Part shown: piece after piece, positions 54,291-62,631 of the stretch
Numbering within the stretch: the first letter of the stretch is position 1
Layout of the letters: each line of letters begins with the position of its first letter
Assembly: GCF_040362765.1 (NCBI RefSeq)
Contig: NZ_BAABWK010000001.1
Location: 62,001-126,000 of the forward strand
Source: Pyruvatibacter sp. HU-CL02332
GTDB lineage: Bacteria > Pseudomonadota > Alphaproteobacteria > CGMCC-115125
Direction of reading: 5' to 3'
Length of the DNA: 64,000 bases
The notes under the pieces: generated by a model
The model's input: the letters and a program-made list of their open reading frames with translations, nothing else
The model's database searches: none
What the model was told of the DNA's origin: nothing
Position numbers and translations under genes: made by a program

Positions 54291-54599
54291 CTAACCTACA
54301 GCAGCAGCAGGAGCAAGCCCTTTGACCAGGACACCCGTTCCCACGGTGGCCGCTTCGCGGTCCTTGGCAATCTCCAGATATTCAGGCGAATGGGCCCAGG
54401 CGTAATAGGCATCCGCATCGGGGAACGACATCATGATGAGCTTGTCATAGGGCCAGTCCCCCATCAGAAGCTCGGGATGTTCGTCCGACACAAGCAACCG
54501 GCCATCAAATTTTGAAAACACCTCAAAGAAACGGCTGGCATAACGGTCATAGGTCGGCCGGTCATGAATACAAATGCTCACAATCGCATATACAGTCAT
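54291..54599 (-). CDS. DUF1330 family protein
   Basis: A 102-residue ferredoxin-like alpha-beta protein: [33 protein letters not shown] and [31 protein letters not shown] match DUF1330. ATG 54599 has GAGGA upstream. Function unknown. Precedes the gamma-CA gene with 37 bases between and is probably co-transcribed with it. Confidence 0.87.
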   Translation of the reverse strand: MTVYAIVSICIHDRPTYDRYASRFFEVFSKFDGRLLVSDEHPELLMGDWPYDKLIMMSFPDADAYYAWAHSPEYLEIAKDREAATVGTGVLVKGLAPAAAVG

Positions 54600-54654
54600 C
54601 TGTCCTCTTCCCATTGGCTGTTCCCATGGCGAATGTGAGCGGAAAACAAACTCG

Positions 54655-54672
54655 CCGTCATGACCGTGTTAT
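54655..54672 (+). promoter_or_regulatory. Candidate Pho box upstream of phoX
   Basis: CCGTCAT-GACC-GTGTTAT matches the PhoB half-site CTGTCAT at 6 of 7 and 5 of 7 positions with the proper 11-bp period, 54 bp before the phoX ATG. A single degenerate box, so the call is tentative. Confidence 0.35.
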
Positions 54673-54725
54673 CGCAATGCCATAATGTGTCGCTGCAACA
54701 GCACTTGAACATCAGGAAGCAGACA

Positions 54726-56804
54726 ATGAGCGAACGTAAGACATCAGATGTAAATTGCGGCGTCGCTCTTGAGCCAACCGAAGACCGACGCTCCAGCCCC
54801 GCGAATGTCGCAACCTTCGGCGAGGTCGCCGCAGCTCGCATGGGACGTCGCAGCTTTTTGAAAGGCGCGTTGGGCACAACTACCTATGCAGCCCTCGCCG
54901 CATCTCCTGCAGCCCTTCTTGCCGCCTGCGGCGAGGATGAGTCCCTGGACGTGCCGGCAGTCAGCTCTTTCGCTCCCAAGCCCGGATCACTGGCAGACTT
55001 CACAGAGGTCAGCCACGGGGTCTCCACAGACCATGTGGTGTCGCCAGGGTACTCAGCCGACATCCTCATCCGCTGGGGTGACCCGGTGCTGGCCGACGCG
55101 CCGACTTTCGTGCCCGGTGCGCCTGATGCCGACGCGCAGGAAAAACAGTTTGGCTACAACAACGACTATGTGGGGTTTGTGCCCCTGAATGACGACGGCA
55201 CGCGGGGTGTGCTGTGCATCAATCACGAGTTCACCTCCAGGGACATCATGTTCCCCCATGACCTGCGCAACACGAGCCCCAAAGAACTCGCCGCAACGGA
55301 AATGGCGGCCCATGGCGGATCAATCATCGAGGTCGCACAGACCAGTGACGGGGGATGGCGTGTCGTTGCCGACAGCAAGCTCAACCGGCGCATCACCACC
55401 CGCTCCACGGCCATGGATCTGTCCGGCCCGGCTGCCGGCCATCCACGCCTGCAGACCAATGCCGACCCGACGGGCACCCGCGTCGTCGGCACGCTCAACA
55501 ACTGCGCCGGCGGCATCACGCCCTACGGCACCTATTTGATGGCAGAAGAAAACTTCCACTTCTATTTCCTTGGCGAATTGGATGACGCCGAGCGCGAAGG
55601 CGCTACCGCTGGCGACCTTGAGGCCGCATGCGCGGCGGGAGACGCCAGCCATCCCGAGGCCCGCAACTATTGCCGCTATGGCGTGGCCATGGGCGGCGGC
55701 TACGACTGGGGCCGCCATTTCGACCGGTTCAACATCAATAAGGAACCCAACGAGGCAAACCGCTTTGGCTGGGTGGTCGAAGTTGATCCGCTCGATCCCA
55801 CATCAACACCCGTGAAGCGCACGGCTCTTGGACGCTTCAAACATGAGGGCGCCGAAAGCATCGTCAACAAGGATGGCCGTCTGGTCATCTATATGGGTGA
55901 CGACCAGCGGTTTGACTATCTCTATCGCTTCGTGAGCGACGGCACCGTGAACACCAACGACCGTGCATCGAATTTCGGCTTGCTGGACTCAGGTGTTCTC
56001 AGCGTCGCCAAATTCAATGACGACGGCACACTGGCCTGGATGCCCCTCATACATGGACGAGGGCCGCTGACCCCGGACAATGGGTTCGACACTCAAGCTG
56101 ATGTAATGATCGAGACCCGCCGCGCCGCTGACCTGTTGGGGGCAACCCCCATGGACCGACCGGAGGATGTGGAACCTAACCCCGTCACCGGCAAGGTCTA
56201 TGTCGCCCTTACCAATAACTCTAAGCGTGAAGCGTCACAGGTGGACGCAGTGCATGATCGCGGGCCCAACTATTGGGGCCTGATCGTGGAAATGACGCCA
56301 CCGGATGGTGACCACTCAGCCGATACATTCATCTGGGACATTCTGGTCAAAGGCGGCGACCCGTCCGTGCCTGTGATCGGTGCCCAGTTCGCAGACGCCA
56401 CAAGCAGCAATGGCTGGTTTGCCTGCCCGGACAATCTGGCGGTCGACCCCTCCGGCCGGTTGTGGGTCACAACCGATCAGGGCCGTGGCTGGCCGCAGAT
56501 ATCCGGCACAGCCGACGGCGTGTGGTCTGTCGGCACGCAGGGCGATGACCGGTCCGCAAGCGCCATGTTCTACCGCGTCCCCGTAGGTGCTGAAATGTGC
56601 GGCCCCTGCTTCACACCGGATGGCGAGACGTTGTTTGTCGCAGTCCAGCACCCGGGCACCGACGGCGCTCTTGCGTTTGAGGGGCATGCCCGCCCGTCTG
56701 ATTTTGAAGACCCGATGACCCGTTGGCCGGACTTTCAGCCAGACATGCCACCGCGACCCTCCGTCGTGATGATCCGCAAGGAAGATGGCGGGCGAATTGG
56801 CTAG
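54726..56804 (+). CDS. phoX: PhoX-family phosphatase (DUF839)
   Basis: A 692-residue exported alkaline-phosphatase-type protein. AGGAAG precedes ATG 54726. The N-terminus carries a twin-arginine signal, MGRRSFLKGALGTTTYAALA, ending in a lipobox-like LLAAC. PhoX/DUF839 blocks are VLCINHEFTSRDIMFP, GRLVIYMGDDQRFDYLYRFVS, ARPEDVEPNPVTGKVYVALTNN (last seen as DRPEDVEPNPVTGKVYVALT), LAVDPSGRLWVTTDQG and CGPCFTPDGETLFVAVQHPG. PhoX enzymes release phosphate from organic esters using calcium and iron in the periplasm. Confidence 0.9.
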   Translation: MSERKTSDVNCGVALEPTEDRRSSPANVATFGEVAAARMGRRSFLKGALGTTTYAALAASPAALLAACGEDESLDVPAVSSFAPKPGSLADFTEVSHGVSTDHVVSPGYSADILIRWGDPVLADAPTFVPGAPDADAQEKQFGYNNDYVGFVPLNDDGTRGVLCINHEFTSRDIMFPHDLRNTSPKELAATEMAAHGGSIIEVAQTSDGGWRVVADSKLNRRITTRSTAMDLSGPAAGHPRLQTNADPTGTRVVGTLNNCAGGITPYGTYLMAEENFHFYFLGELDDAEREGATAGDLEAACAAGDASHPEARNYCRYGVAMGGGYDWGRHFDRFNINKEPNEANRFGWVVEVDPLDPTSTPVKRTALGRFKHEGAESIVNKDGRLVIYMGDDQRFDYLYRFVSDGTVNTNDRASNFGLLDSGVLSVAKFNDDGTLAWMPLIHGRGPLTPDNGFDTQADVMIETRRAADLLGATPMDRPEDVEPNPVTGKVYVALTNNSKREASQVDAVHDRGPNYWGLIVEMTPPDGDHSADTFIWDILVKGGDPSVPVIGAQFADATSSNGWFACPDNLAVDPSGRLWVTTDQGRGWPQISGTADGVWSVGTQGDDRSASAMFYRVPVGAEMCGPCFTPDGETLFVAVQHPGTDGALAFEGHARPSDFEDPMTRWPDFQPDMPPRPSVVMIRKEDGGRIG

Positions 56805-56813
56805 GTGACTTGC

Positions 56814-57425
56814 CTAAGCAGGAGGATGCAGATGCTCCATCAGGGCGTCCACCATGTCGCCGGTAAGATGATCGCGTTCCTTGAAGGCGAAGCGGTCAAT
56901 ATTTATCGGCAGTGCCAGTGCCCCATGCACACTGGCCCACAAGAGTTGCGCCATTCGCACGGGTGACCCAGTGCGGATGACGCCGGCTTGCTGGCCTTCC
57001 GTGATGGCGTCCACCAGCAAGCCCATGATCGGCAGATCTTCAGCGGACTGTTGCTCGGGCTTTGGCAAATCTTCCGGCCGCACAAACATCAAGGCCCCTT
57101 TGTAGAGGTCAGGGTTGTTCTGTGCGAAAGCGATATACGCTTCCAGAATACTCCGTATACGGTCAACAGGGTCCGGCTTGCTTCGGGCAACCTTCTGCAG
57201 CTTTTCTATCAGTTTCTGCACCCGCCCCTGCCAAAGCGACTGCATGAGCTCGGTCAGACTGTCGAAGTAGCCATAAATCTTGCCGACCGACACCCCTGCT
57301 TCCTGTGCCACCGCGCGTGCCGAGATGGCGGCAATGCCCTTGTCGGCGTAGATCTTAGACGCAGCCTCACGTATGCGGCTGCTTTCTTCGCGTCGCTGGG
57401 CCTCGGTCGCAGGGGTTCTCGGCAT
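56814..57425 (-). CDS. TetR family transcriptional regulator
   Basis: A 203-residue regulator with HTH YADKGIAAISARAVAQEAGVSVGKIYGYFDSLTELMQ (about 26-62) and a helical ligand domain. It begins ten bases after the stop of the Coq4-like gene on the same strand, so it is the second gene of that operon. The operator candidates at 58199-58240 fit its control of both divergent transcripts. Confidence 0.93.
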   Translation of the reverse strand: MPRTPATEAQRREESSRIREAASKIYADKGIAAISARAVAQEAGVSVGKIYGYFDSLTELMQSLWQGRVQKLIEKLQKVARSKPDPVDRIRSILEAYIAFAQNNPDLYKGALMFVRPEDLPKPEQQSAEDLPIMGLLVDAITEGQQAGVIRTGSPVRMAQLLWASVHGALALPINIDRFAFKERDHLTGDMVDALMEHLHPPA

Positions 57426-57435
57426 TAGGCGTCTG

Positions 57436-58140
57436 CTACGCTGCTTGATCGCGGCGCGTCAGGCCAAAGCGCTCTCTCAGCACCTCAAGAGGCGTGTCGA
57501 TTTCATCTTCCCACCGCTCGAAATAGATGTTCTTCGAGTTACGGCCAAAGCTCCAGCCGTCAGTGAACGCATCCATGCCCTCGGTGATGAAGCCCGGTGC
57601 CAGAAACGCTGTATGAGCTGTCGTCACTGCCACGCGGAATGCATGGTAGGGCTGACGAAGTTGCGCGAGGTAATACGCCGCCAGCGCCAGTTCGCCATAG
57701 ATGGTCGCTTCATACCCCGTCAGCACGTGATGGAAGTCATGGGTCTGAAACCCGCGCACCATCATGTAGCTCAACTCCTCGGGCAACCGGTCAAGCTTGC
57801 CGGACGCCTTCAACTCTTCATTGAAGGTGCGATAGTTCTTGCCGAGATTTGCTTCCAGATTGTTGTCGATGATGAATTTGAGGTACTCCGCCCCAAGCGT
57901 GCCGGGCGCGCATTGCTTCAACCGGTCCAGGCTGAGCGGCTCGGCAATATAGCCTTCCTCGATCACATCCTTGATGCCCGGGATCTTGTAGAGCTCCGCA
58001 ACATAGGCATCGATGGCACTCTGCGGCGCCTTTTCCCAGTAGTCGTGAAACAGGAAGTACACGCCGTACTCAAGCGGCGTGTTCACCGACCGCATGAACT
58101 TCTCAACGAATGCGTCATCTACTTTGGGACTGTCACTCAT
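57436..58140 (-). CDS. Coq4 family protein
   Basis: A 234-residue protein similar to Coq4. The signature THDFHHVLTGYEATIYGELAL holds the H-D-x-x-H metal motif and downstream Glu. ATG 58140 has GGAGGAG upstream. In ubiquinone synthesis Coq4 handles the head-group intermediate; bacterial operon versions next to a TetR gene are not well defined and could serve another hydrophobic aromatic substrate. First gene of the operon with tetR. Confidence 0.78.
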   Translation of the reverse strand: MSDSPKVDDAFVEKFMRSVNTPLEYGVYFLFHDYWEKAPQSAIDAYVAELYKIPGIKDVIEEGYIAEPLSLDRLKQCAPGTLGAEYLKFIIDNNLEANLGKNYRTFNEELKASGKLDRLPEELSYMMVRGFQTHDFHHVLTGYEATIYGELALAAYYLAQLRQPYHAFRVAVTTAHTAFLAPGFITEGMDAFTDGWSFGRNSKNIYFERWEDEIDTPLEVLRERFGLTRRDQAA

Positions 58141-58198
58141 CACACCGCTCCTCCAATGGCCCTGGCTACGGGCATCAAATTTCTGGAGACAGAGATAA

Positions 58199-58240
58199 AT
58201 GAACATGTTCACTATTTCAACTAAAAATGAACACGTTCAT
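58199..58240. promoter_or_regulatory. Twin TetR operators between Coq4-like and NTF2-like genes
   Basis: A perfect 12-bp palindrome TGAACATGTTCA (58200-58211) and near-copy TGAACACGTTCA (58228-58239) are spaced 28 bp centre to centre in the divergent gap. The flanks (A before, C or T after) are also similar. This fits a TetR dimer pair, most likely the product of the gene at 56814. Confidence 0.75.
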
Positions 58241-58342
58241 CCATATGTGCGCAAACTGTCCGCCAACTGTTCAATCTTGAGCATCCCAATCGCGCCAGCC
58301 TCAGGTAGAGTCCGGCAACTCAAAGGACGTCAGGAACCCAAA

Positions 58343-58780
58343 ATGATCGAAAAATGCATCGCCGACTGGCACGACTACATCATCCACAAGAAGCCCGGTG
58401 GCCTTGAGGACCTGATTGCAGATGATTGCGTGTTCCTGTCACCGGTCGTCTTCACGCCCCAGCACGGCAAGGACATAACCCTCGCCTATCTGCGCGCTGC
58501 AGGCGGGACACTGGGTGGTCAGGCCAAGGATGATGACGGCAAGCCCGCGGACAATGCAGGCAAGTTCAAATACACCAAGGAAGTGCTGGCCGGGCATCAC
58601 GCCGTGCTCGAGTTTGAAACCGAGATGAATGGCAAATACGTCAACGGCGTCGACATCATCACCTGCAATGACGAAGGCAAGATCACAGAGTTCCGCGTGA
58701 TGATCCGCCCGCTGCAGGCGGTCCAGGCCGTTCACGCCGCCATGGGTGCCATGCTCGAAAAGATGAAACAGGCCGGCTAG
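58343..58780 (+). CDS. SnoaL/NTF2-like fold protein
   Basis: A 145-residue small alpha-beta barrel protein from ATG 58343: DWHDYIIHKKPGGLEDLIADDCVFLSPVVF, then AVLEFETEMNGKYVNGVDIITCNDEGKITEFRVMIRPL, the typical SnoaL-like pattern. It could be an isomerase, cyclase or binding protein. Divergent from the Coq4-like/tetR operon with shared operators; this suggests a common inducer. Confidence 0.85.
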   Translation: MIEKCIADWHDYIIHKKPGGLEDLIADDCVFLSPVVFTPQHGKDITLAYLRAAGGTLGGQAKDDDGKPADNAGKFKYTKEVLAGHHAVLEFETEMNGKYVNGVDIITCNDEGKITEFRVMIRPLQAVQAVHAAMGAMLEKMKQAG

Positions 58781-58907
58781 CCGCCCTTACGCCCATTTCG
58801 CCCGTTAAGCCTCACTCAACCCCTTTATTGCATCCCGCCGCGCAATACCGCAGGCTTGCGGCAGTGTGGGGGTCCCAGACATTTGTAATGTGTCTTGGAG
58901 GGGTAAA

Positions 58908-59999
58908 ATGCGTGCGTTTCTCTTAGTTTTTCTGGCCATCGTCATTCCTGGCGGGACTATTCTTGCGCTCGAAGCAGGGCTGCTGGACGAGTATGTGGAC
59001 CAGATCCCCGCAGAGACCCTGATCCTGCAGGAACTCAATGCGAAAGTCGGCCCCGACGAACTGGACGGCCGCATCCTTGAAGCGCTGGAAGACGGCCGCC
59101 AGGACGACGCGGAAATGTATGCGGAAGTTGCCGCCTATATGAACCGCCCCCTGAGCCCCCAGACCGCGGACGCCCTTGCTGCCTCCCAGACCACCACCGC
59201 CGTGGTGCTGCGCAACACCGGCAATTTCTTTGAAGGCTTTATCACCGGCGACGGCAGCGACAGCGCAGCCTTTGCAGGCGCTGTGACCTCAGACCTCACC
59301 GTCATTGGAGACATCCGCGACATTGGCGGCGAAGGCTCCAAGATGGTGGCGGGCGAGGAATACAGTGAGGTCATTCTCGGCCTCTCCGTCGTGGGCCTTG
59401 CGGTAACAGCAGGCACAGTTGCCAGCGCTGGCGGCGGCCTGCCCGCCCGTGTAGGCGTCTCGCTTCTCAAGGTCGCCAAGAAGGCCGGCACCATGACCAA
59501 GTCCTTCACCAAGGAACTGGGTCAGCTTGTGTCCCGCGCCGTCGACTTCCCGGCCCTGCGGCGCACGCTCTCTGATGTGTCCCTGGCCAACCCGAACGCA
59601 ACCCGGCGTGCCGTTGGCACCTATGCGGACAGTGTGAAAAGCGCAGAGCTGTTTCCCGTGCTCGCGCGTATGGATGACATGCGCACAGCCGTCGGTCCCG
59701 CTGAAAGCGTGCGGCTGATGAAATACGTCAAATCCACCCGCGACCTGGACAATATGGCCGACATGTCAAAGACGCTGGGCGTCAAGACTCGCGGCATTAT
59801 TGAACTGACCGGCAAGACATCACTGCGGGCGTTCAAGGGTGCGGTCAATATCATCCGCTGGATGCTGGAATGGGTCTGGGCGCTTGGCGTTGCCGTCCTC
59901 GGCTGGCTGGGTCTTGCTGGCAGCCGCCGTGTTCTCAAGGGACGCCGGACCCGGATCGCCAATGCGCAGGCCGCAGCAACGCCCAACAAGCTTGCCTGA
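58908..59999 (+). CDS. Membrane-anchored protein of unknown function
   Basis: A 363-residue protein; GGAGGGG precedes ATG 58908. An N-terminal signal/anchor (RAFLLVFLAIVIPGGTILALEAG) leads to an acidic helical region (LDGRILEALEDGRQDDAEMY), a hydrophobic Gly/Ala segment (VILGLSVVGLAVTAGTVASAGGG), a helical part, and a C-terminal membrane span (MLEWVWALGVAVLGWLGLAG) with a basic tail. No domain recognised. Confidence 0.75.
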   Translation: MRAFLLVFLAIVIPGGTILALEAGLLDEYVDQIPAETLILQELNAKVGPDELDGRILEALEDGRQDDAEMYAEVAAYMNRPLSPQTADALAASQTTTAVVLRNTGNFFEGFITGDGSDSAAFAGAVTSDLTVIGDIRDIGGEGSKMVAGEEYSEVILGLSVVGLAVTAGTVASAGGGLPARVGVSLLKVAKKAGTMTKSFTKELGQLVSRAVDFPALRRTLSDVSLANPNATRRAVGTYADSVKSAELFPVLARMDDMRTAVGPAESVRLMKYVKSTRDLDNMADMSKTLGVKTRGIIELTGKTSLRAFKGAVNIIRWMLEWVWALGVAVLGWLGLAGSRRVLKGRRTRIANAQAAATPNKLA

Positions 60000-60034
60000 C
60001 GTCCCTTCTGCCATCTTGTTCAGCGCATAAAAAA

Positions 60035-60067
60035 TGGGCGCCTTCCTGAGGAGAGGAAGAGCGCCCA
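60035..60067 (-). terminator. Rho-independent terminator (minus strand)
   Basis: Stem TGGGCGC/GCGCCCA extended by TTCCT/AGGAA with a small bulge. On the minus strand it is followed by TTTTTTATG. It lies about 90 bases past the stop of the small membrane protein gene at 60154. Confidence 0.75.
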
Positions 60068-60153
60068 GTATTTCAAGACGTCAAGGGAGGAATGCGTCGT
60101 CTTGAGGAAGATCGTTGGCCCTGCCGCCTGGCAGGGTGCCTGAGGCGTGAGCC

Positions 60154-60444
60154 CTAGATGTAGGCCAGCGTCTGTACAATCACGATGGCACCAAGAGCGG
60201 TTGAACCGACATACGCAGCGAACGTGCCGCGACCGGCATAGGACGCCGGGTTGGTGAACATGTTGACAACGGCATCACGCAACGGCTGGTTTTCGCGCGC
60301 GATAAGCTGGTTGGCTGTAAACATCAAAATGACGAGCGTCACTGCGAAAAACGCATTGCCCGGAGCCATCAGGCCCATCTCGAAAAGAACCACCGTTACA
60401 ACCATCGCTGCAGCGGCAACAAAATTACCAATCATCGTCTGCAT
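60154..60444 (-). CDS. Small membrane protein, unknown function
   Basis: A 96-residue protein from ATG 60444 with GGGAG seven bases upstream. Three likely membrane helices: NFVAAAAMVVTVVLFEMGLM, FFAVTLVILMFTANQLIA and GSTALGAIVIVQTLAYI. A promoter-like TTGACC-N17-TATTTG lies upstream. Family not recognised. Confidence 0.72.
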   Translation of the reverse strand: MQTMIGNFVAAAAMVVTVVLFEMGLMAPGNAFFAVTLVILMFTANQLIARENQPLRDAVVNMFTNPASYAGRGTFAAYVGSTALGAIVIVQTLAYI

Positions 60445-60524
60445 GGTTTTACTCCCCGTTGCACTGCGGAATGAGGGGTGCCCGGAGGCGTTTTGCAGTG
60501 CATCAAATACTGAACTCGTATCTT

Positions 60525-60553
60525 CAAATAGGCGCAGCATGTGACAGGGTCAA
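60525..60553 (-). promoter_or_regulatory. Sigma-70-like promoter for the 96-residue membrane protein
   Basis: On the minus strand TTGACC (60553-60548), 17-bp spacer, TATTTG (60530-60525), 81 bp before ATG 60444. Spacer is optimal; -10 matches three to four of six positions. Confidence 0.45.
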
Positions 60554-60708
60554 GACAATGGGCCCAGCTTGGTTACGGATTTATATAACAAACCGATATG
60601 ACTTCGCCGGATTGACGATTTGTCAAACAAATGCATAAAATTGTTAGTATGTTGTTTTTATTGATATTTTTGAAACAACGCGGCAAATAACACCGGAATT
60701 CCGCGTTT

Positions 60709-60864
60709 ATGAACGCTGAATCATTTTCGGATCATTCTCATTTGAGTATGCCAGCCATGCACTCAGGCAAGGCTATCTATGCGTCTGACGCACCGCAACA
60801 AGCGCTGCAAACGTCAAATACGCGCATTTTGAGTGATGACTGTCAGAAGGGATGTCGGCTGTGA
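60709..60864 (+). CDS. Possible 51-residue small protein
   Basis: An ATG frame of 51 codons ending at TGA 60862-60864 (start MNAESFSDHSHLSMPAMHSG, end DDCQKGCRL). Upstream a -35 TTGACG and -10 TAAAAT with 18-bp spacer (60612-60641) point rightward. The ribosome site is weak (CGGAA about 11 bases before). Polar and Ser-rich with two terminal Cys; no homologue recognised. Could be chance. Confidence 0.25.
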   Translation: MNAESFSDHSHLSMPAMHSGKAIYASDAPQQALQTSNTRILSDDCQKGCRL

Positions 60865-60895
60865 AGGGCCGTCGATTCCGGTCAGAGCCGGCGTG

Positions 60896-61207
60896 TCAGC
60901 GTGCGAAAATCAGGCTGAGCACGAAAATTCCGGACATGAAGCTCCAGAAGATGGCGATCGATACAGACAGCCCGAGCCAAATCCACGGACGCTGCTCAAG
61001 AACCCGGGCCCGCACCGCGTTGCGCATGATCACTGCCGGACCGGCAAACACCAAAGTTGCCATCCCAGTGACGACTTCAGGCAGCGGCGCGGTCAGTACA
61101 CCAAAGCTCGGCGCCTTGTTGGTCACAAGCCGATAGAAACTGGCTGTCAGCCCTGCCGTAACCAGCCCGGTCAAAACCGCCATCGCAAATGCAGTCATCT
61201 CGCCCAT
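60896..61207 (-). CDS. Small three-helix membrane protein
   Basis: A 103-residue protein: EMTAFAMAVLTGLVTAGLTASFYRLV, VTGMATLVFAGPAVIMRNAVRARVLE and IWLGLSVSIAIFWSFMSGIFVLSLIF. It resembles conserved alphaproteobacterial small membrane proteins without assigned function; I cannot name the family with certainty. Upstream 61208-61506 (299 bp) shows no other feature. Confidence 0.72.
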   Translation of the reverse strand: MGEMTAFAMAVLTGLVTAGLTASFYRLVTNKAPSFGVLTAPLPEVVTGMATLVFAGPAVIMRNAVRARVLEQRPWIWLGLSVSIAIFWSFMSGIFVLSLIFAR

Positions 61208-61506
61208 GTGACGTCTTAGTCCTCAGATGGAAACCACATGCCTGCACACCACCGCGCGGCATTCTTACGGGCGATAATCCGCAAGAGACGTACCAACGCG
61301 AAAATCGGCAGTTTTGCTGGAATTTCGGGTGTGCCCCCTGGGCGGGAGCAGCCTCAGGGACCATTCCATGACACCGGCGCACGCCCAGCCAACCGGGTTT
61401 GTCCCAGTTCTGGACGTCATGCGTTGCCGCGCCCCCGAATCCTATGAAATGCTGCGCGCAACTCCCCTCCTCTCACCAGCCCGCGACCCGGGCACAAAGG
61501 ACATTC

Positions 61507-62280
61507 ATGGCCCGCCGTCAGCAGCAAGCCCGCACTCAGGACGAAGTTGTTGAACGCCCGCCATGGCTCATCCCCGTCCTTGTCGCCAGCGGTGTGGTGG
61601 TCTTCGCAGCCATCTTCCTTTGGTACTATGTCGGCCCGACCACGGAAGAAATCCTGGGCACGGCCCCTGAATCAACCGACCGCCTCCAGGACGTCCATAT
61701 TTCCATTGGTGACGTGCAGCTGGCGGTCCCCGCCAACTTCACCCGCTTTGCCGCCGCCCGTGACGGGGGCGCACTTGAACGCATAGATCTCCACGCCCTG
61801 CTGCCGGAGCTTGATCCGTTCACGGAGCGAAAACGCGACCAGTTTGACCGCTCTGATTCAGAGTCGCCCGTTCTGCACATGCGCATAGATGAGACAACCG
61901 CCGTGCTGGCTGCCCAGCCACGTCTTGAACTGGTCTATCTGCCGGCCGTCAGCAACCGCGCCGGTGAACCCGGCCCGTTTGGCTTGCGGCATTACATTTT
62001 CAGAAACGAAACCGGCTTCAGCGGCCAGGACATGTATGTGGGCGCAGGCCCTGCCGGGGCGCCCGCTGTGTTGCTATGCGCCCGCGAAGAACCTCTGCTG
62101 TGGTGCCGCCGGGAAATACTGCTGAGTGAGAACGTCGTGCTGCGCTACCGCTACAAGCGGGCATTCCTGCAGGACTGGAAAGAGATCGACAATCAGGCGC
62201 TGGCCCTGATCGCGTTGTTCCGCGACAGGGCAAAGCCCGCAGAGCCGCCGGAAGAACTCCGGCTTGCTCCTGCGGAGTAA
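61507..62280 (+). CDS. Single-span membrane protein of unknown function
   Basis: A 257-residue protein from ATG 61507 with AAAGGA upstream. A short basic cytoplasmic N-terminus, one membrane helix (PWLIPVLVASGVVVFAAIFLWYYVG), and a periplasmic domain of about 200 residues (DVQLAVPANFTRFAAARDGG ... VLLCAREEPLLWCRREILL) with two Cys that could pair. No family recognised; conserved-looking in codon use. Confidence 0.72.
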   Translation: MARRQQQARTQDEVVERPPWLIPVLVASGVVVFAAIFLWYYVGPTTEEILGTAPESTDRLQDVHISIGDVQLAVPANFTRFAAARDGGALERIDLHALLPELDPFTERKRDQFDRSDSESPVLHMRIDETTAVLAAQPRLELVYLPAVSNRAGEPGPFGLRHYIFRNETGFSGQDMYVGAGPAGAPAVLLCAREEPLLWCRREILLSENVVLRYRYKRAFLQDWKEIDNQALALIALFRDRAKPAEPPEELRLAPAE

Positions 62281-62300
62281 ACGAGCCCTAGTAAATCGAC

Positions 62301-62519
62301 TTAGGAGCCGGTTTCCAGGTCGAACGCGAGAATGGCCATGTTGAAGTCATAGGAGACTTCGCCGTCTTCATCATCGCGGAACAGCACGCCGATAAACTCA
62401 TCGCCGATATAGACCTCAACCGAGTCATCCTTGATGGGACGATTGCGGACTTCAATCGTATCCAGCCGGAACTTCTTCCGCAGATAGGTTTCAAGCTGCT
62501 TGATTTCTGACTGATCCAC
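62301..62519 (-). CDS. DUF3126 family protein, GTG start
   Basis: A 72-residue protein. GTG 62519 (VDQSEIKQLETYLRKKF) matches the conserved family start, with GGAG upstream; the longer in-frame region is not conserved. It continues SVEVYIGDEFIGVLFRDDED and DFNMAILAFDLE. DUF3126 is largely alphaproteobacterial and of unknown function. Confidence 0.85.
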   Translation of the reverse strand: MDQSEIKQLETYLRKKFRLDTIEVRNRPIKDDSVEVYIGDEFIGVLFRDDEDGEVSYDFNMAILAFDLETGS

Positions 62520-62631
62520 GGCGACGGCTCCAGGCTGGCAATGAGGGACGTGATTTCGGGGGATATGATTTGGGCGCAAAGGCCGTGCGCCTCATGTAAC
62601 GCCTGAGAGCCCAGACTGCAAACGGGCGGCT

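Larger units (their letters stand above)
60445..60895. other. 451-bp AT-rich intergenic region
   Basis: Between the start of one minus-strand gene and the stop of another. It holds a minus-strand promoter candidate (60525-60553), a plus-strand promoter candidate overlapping the dyad TTGAC-GATTT-GTCAA (60612-60626) and a possible 51-codon ORF at 60709-60864. Confidence 0.5.

Noticed and set aside
58200-58211. TGAACATGTTCA as a LexA/SOS box
   Set aside because: It resembles the Gram-positive LexA site, but alphaproteobacterial LexA uses GTTC-N7-GTTC direct repeats, and a TetR gene in the same cluster explains the site better.
57373-58224. 283-codon open frame opposite the Coq4-like gene
   Set aside because: The minus frame has the Coq4 H-D-x-x-H motif and a GGAGGAG site; the plus frame has neither.
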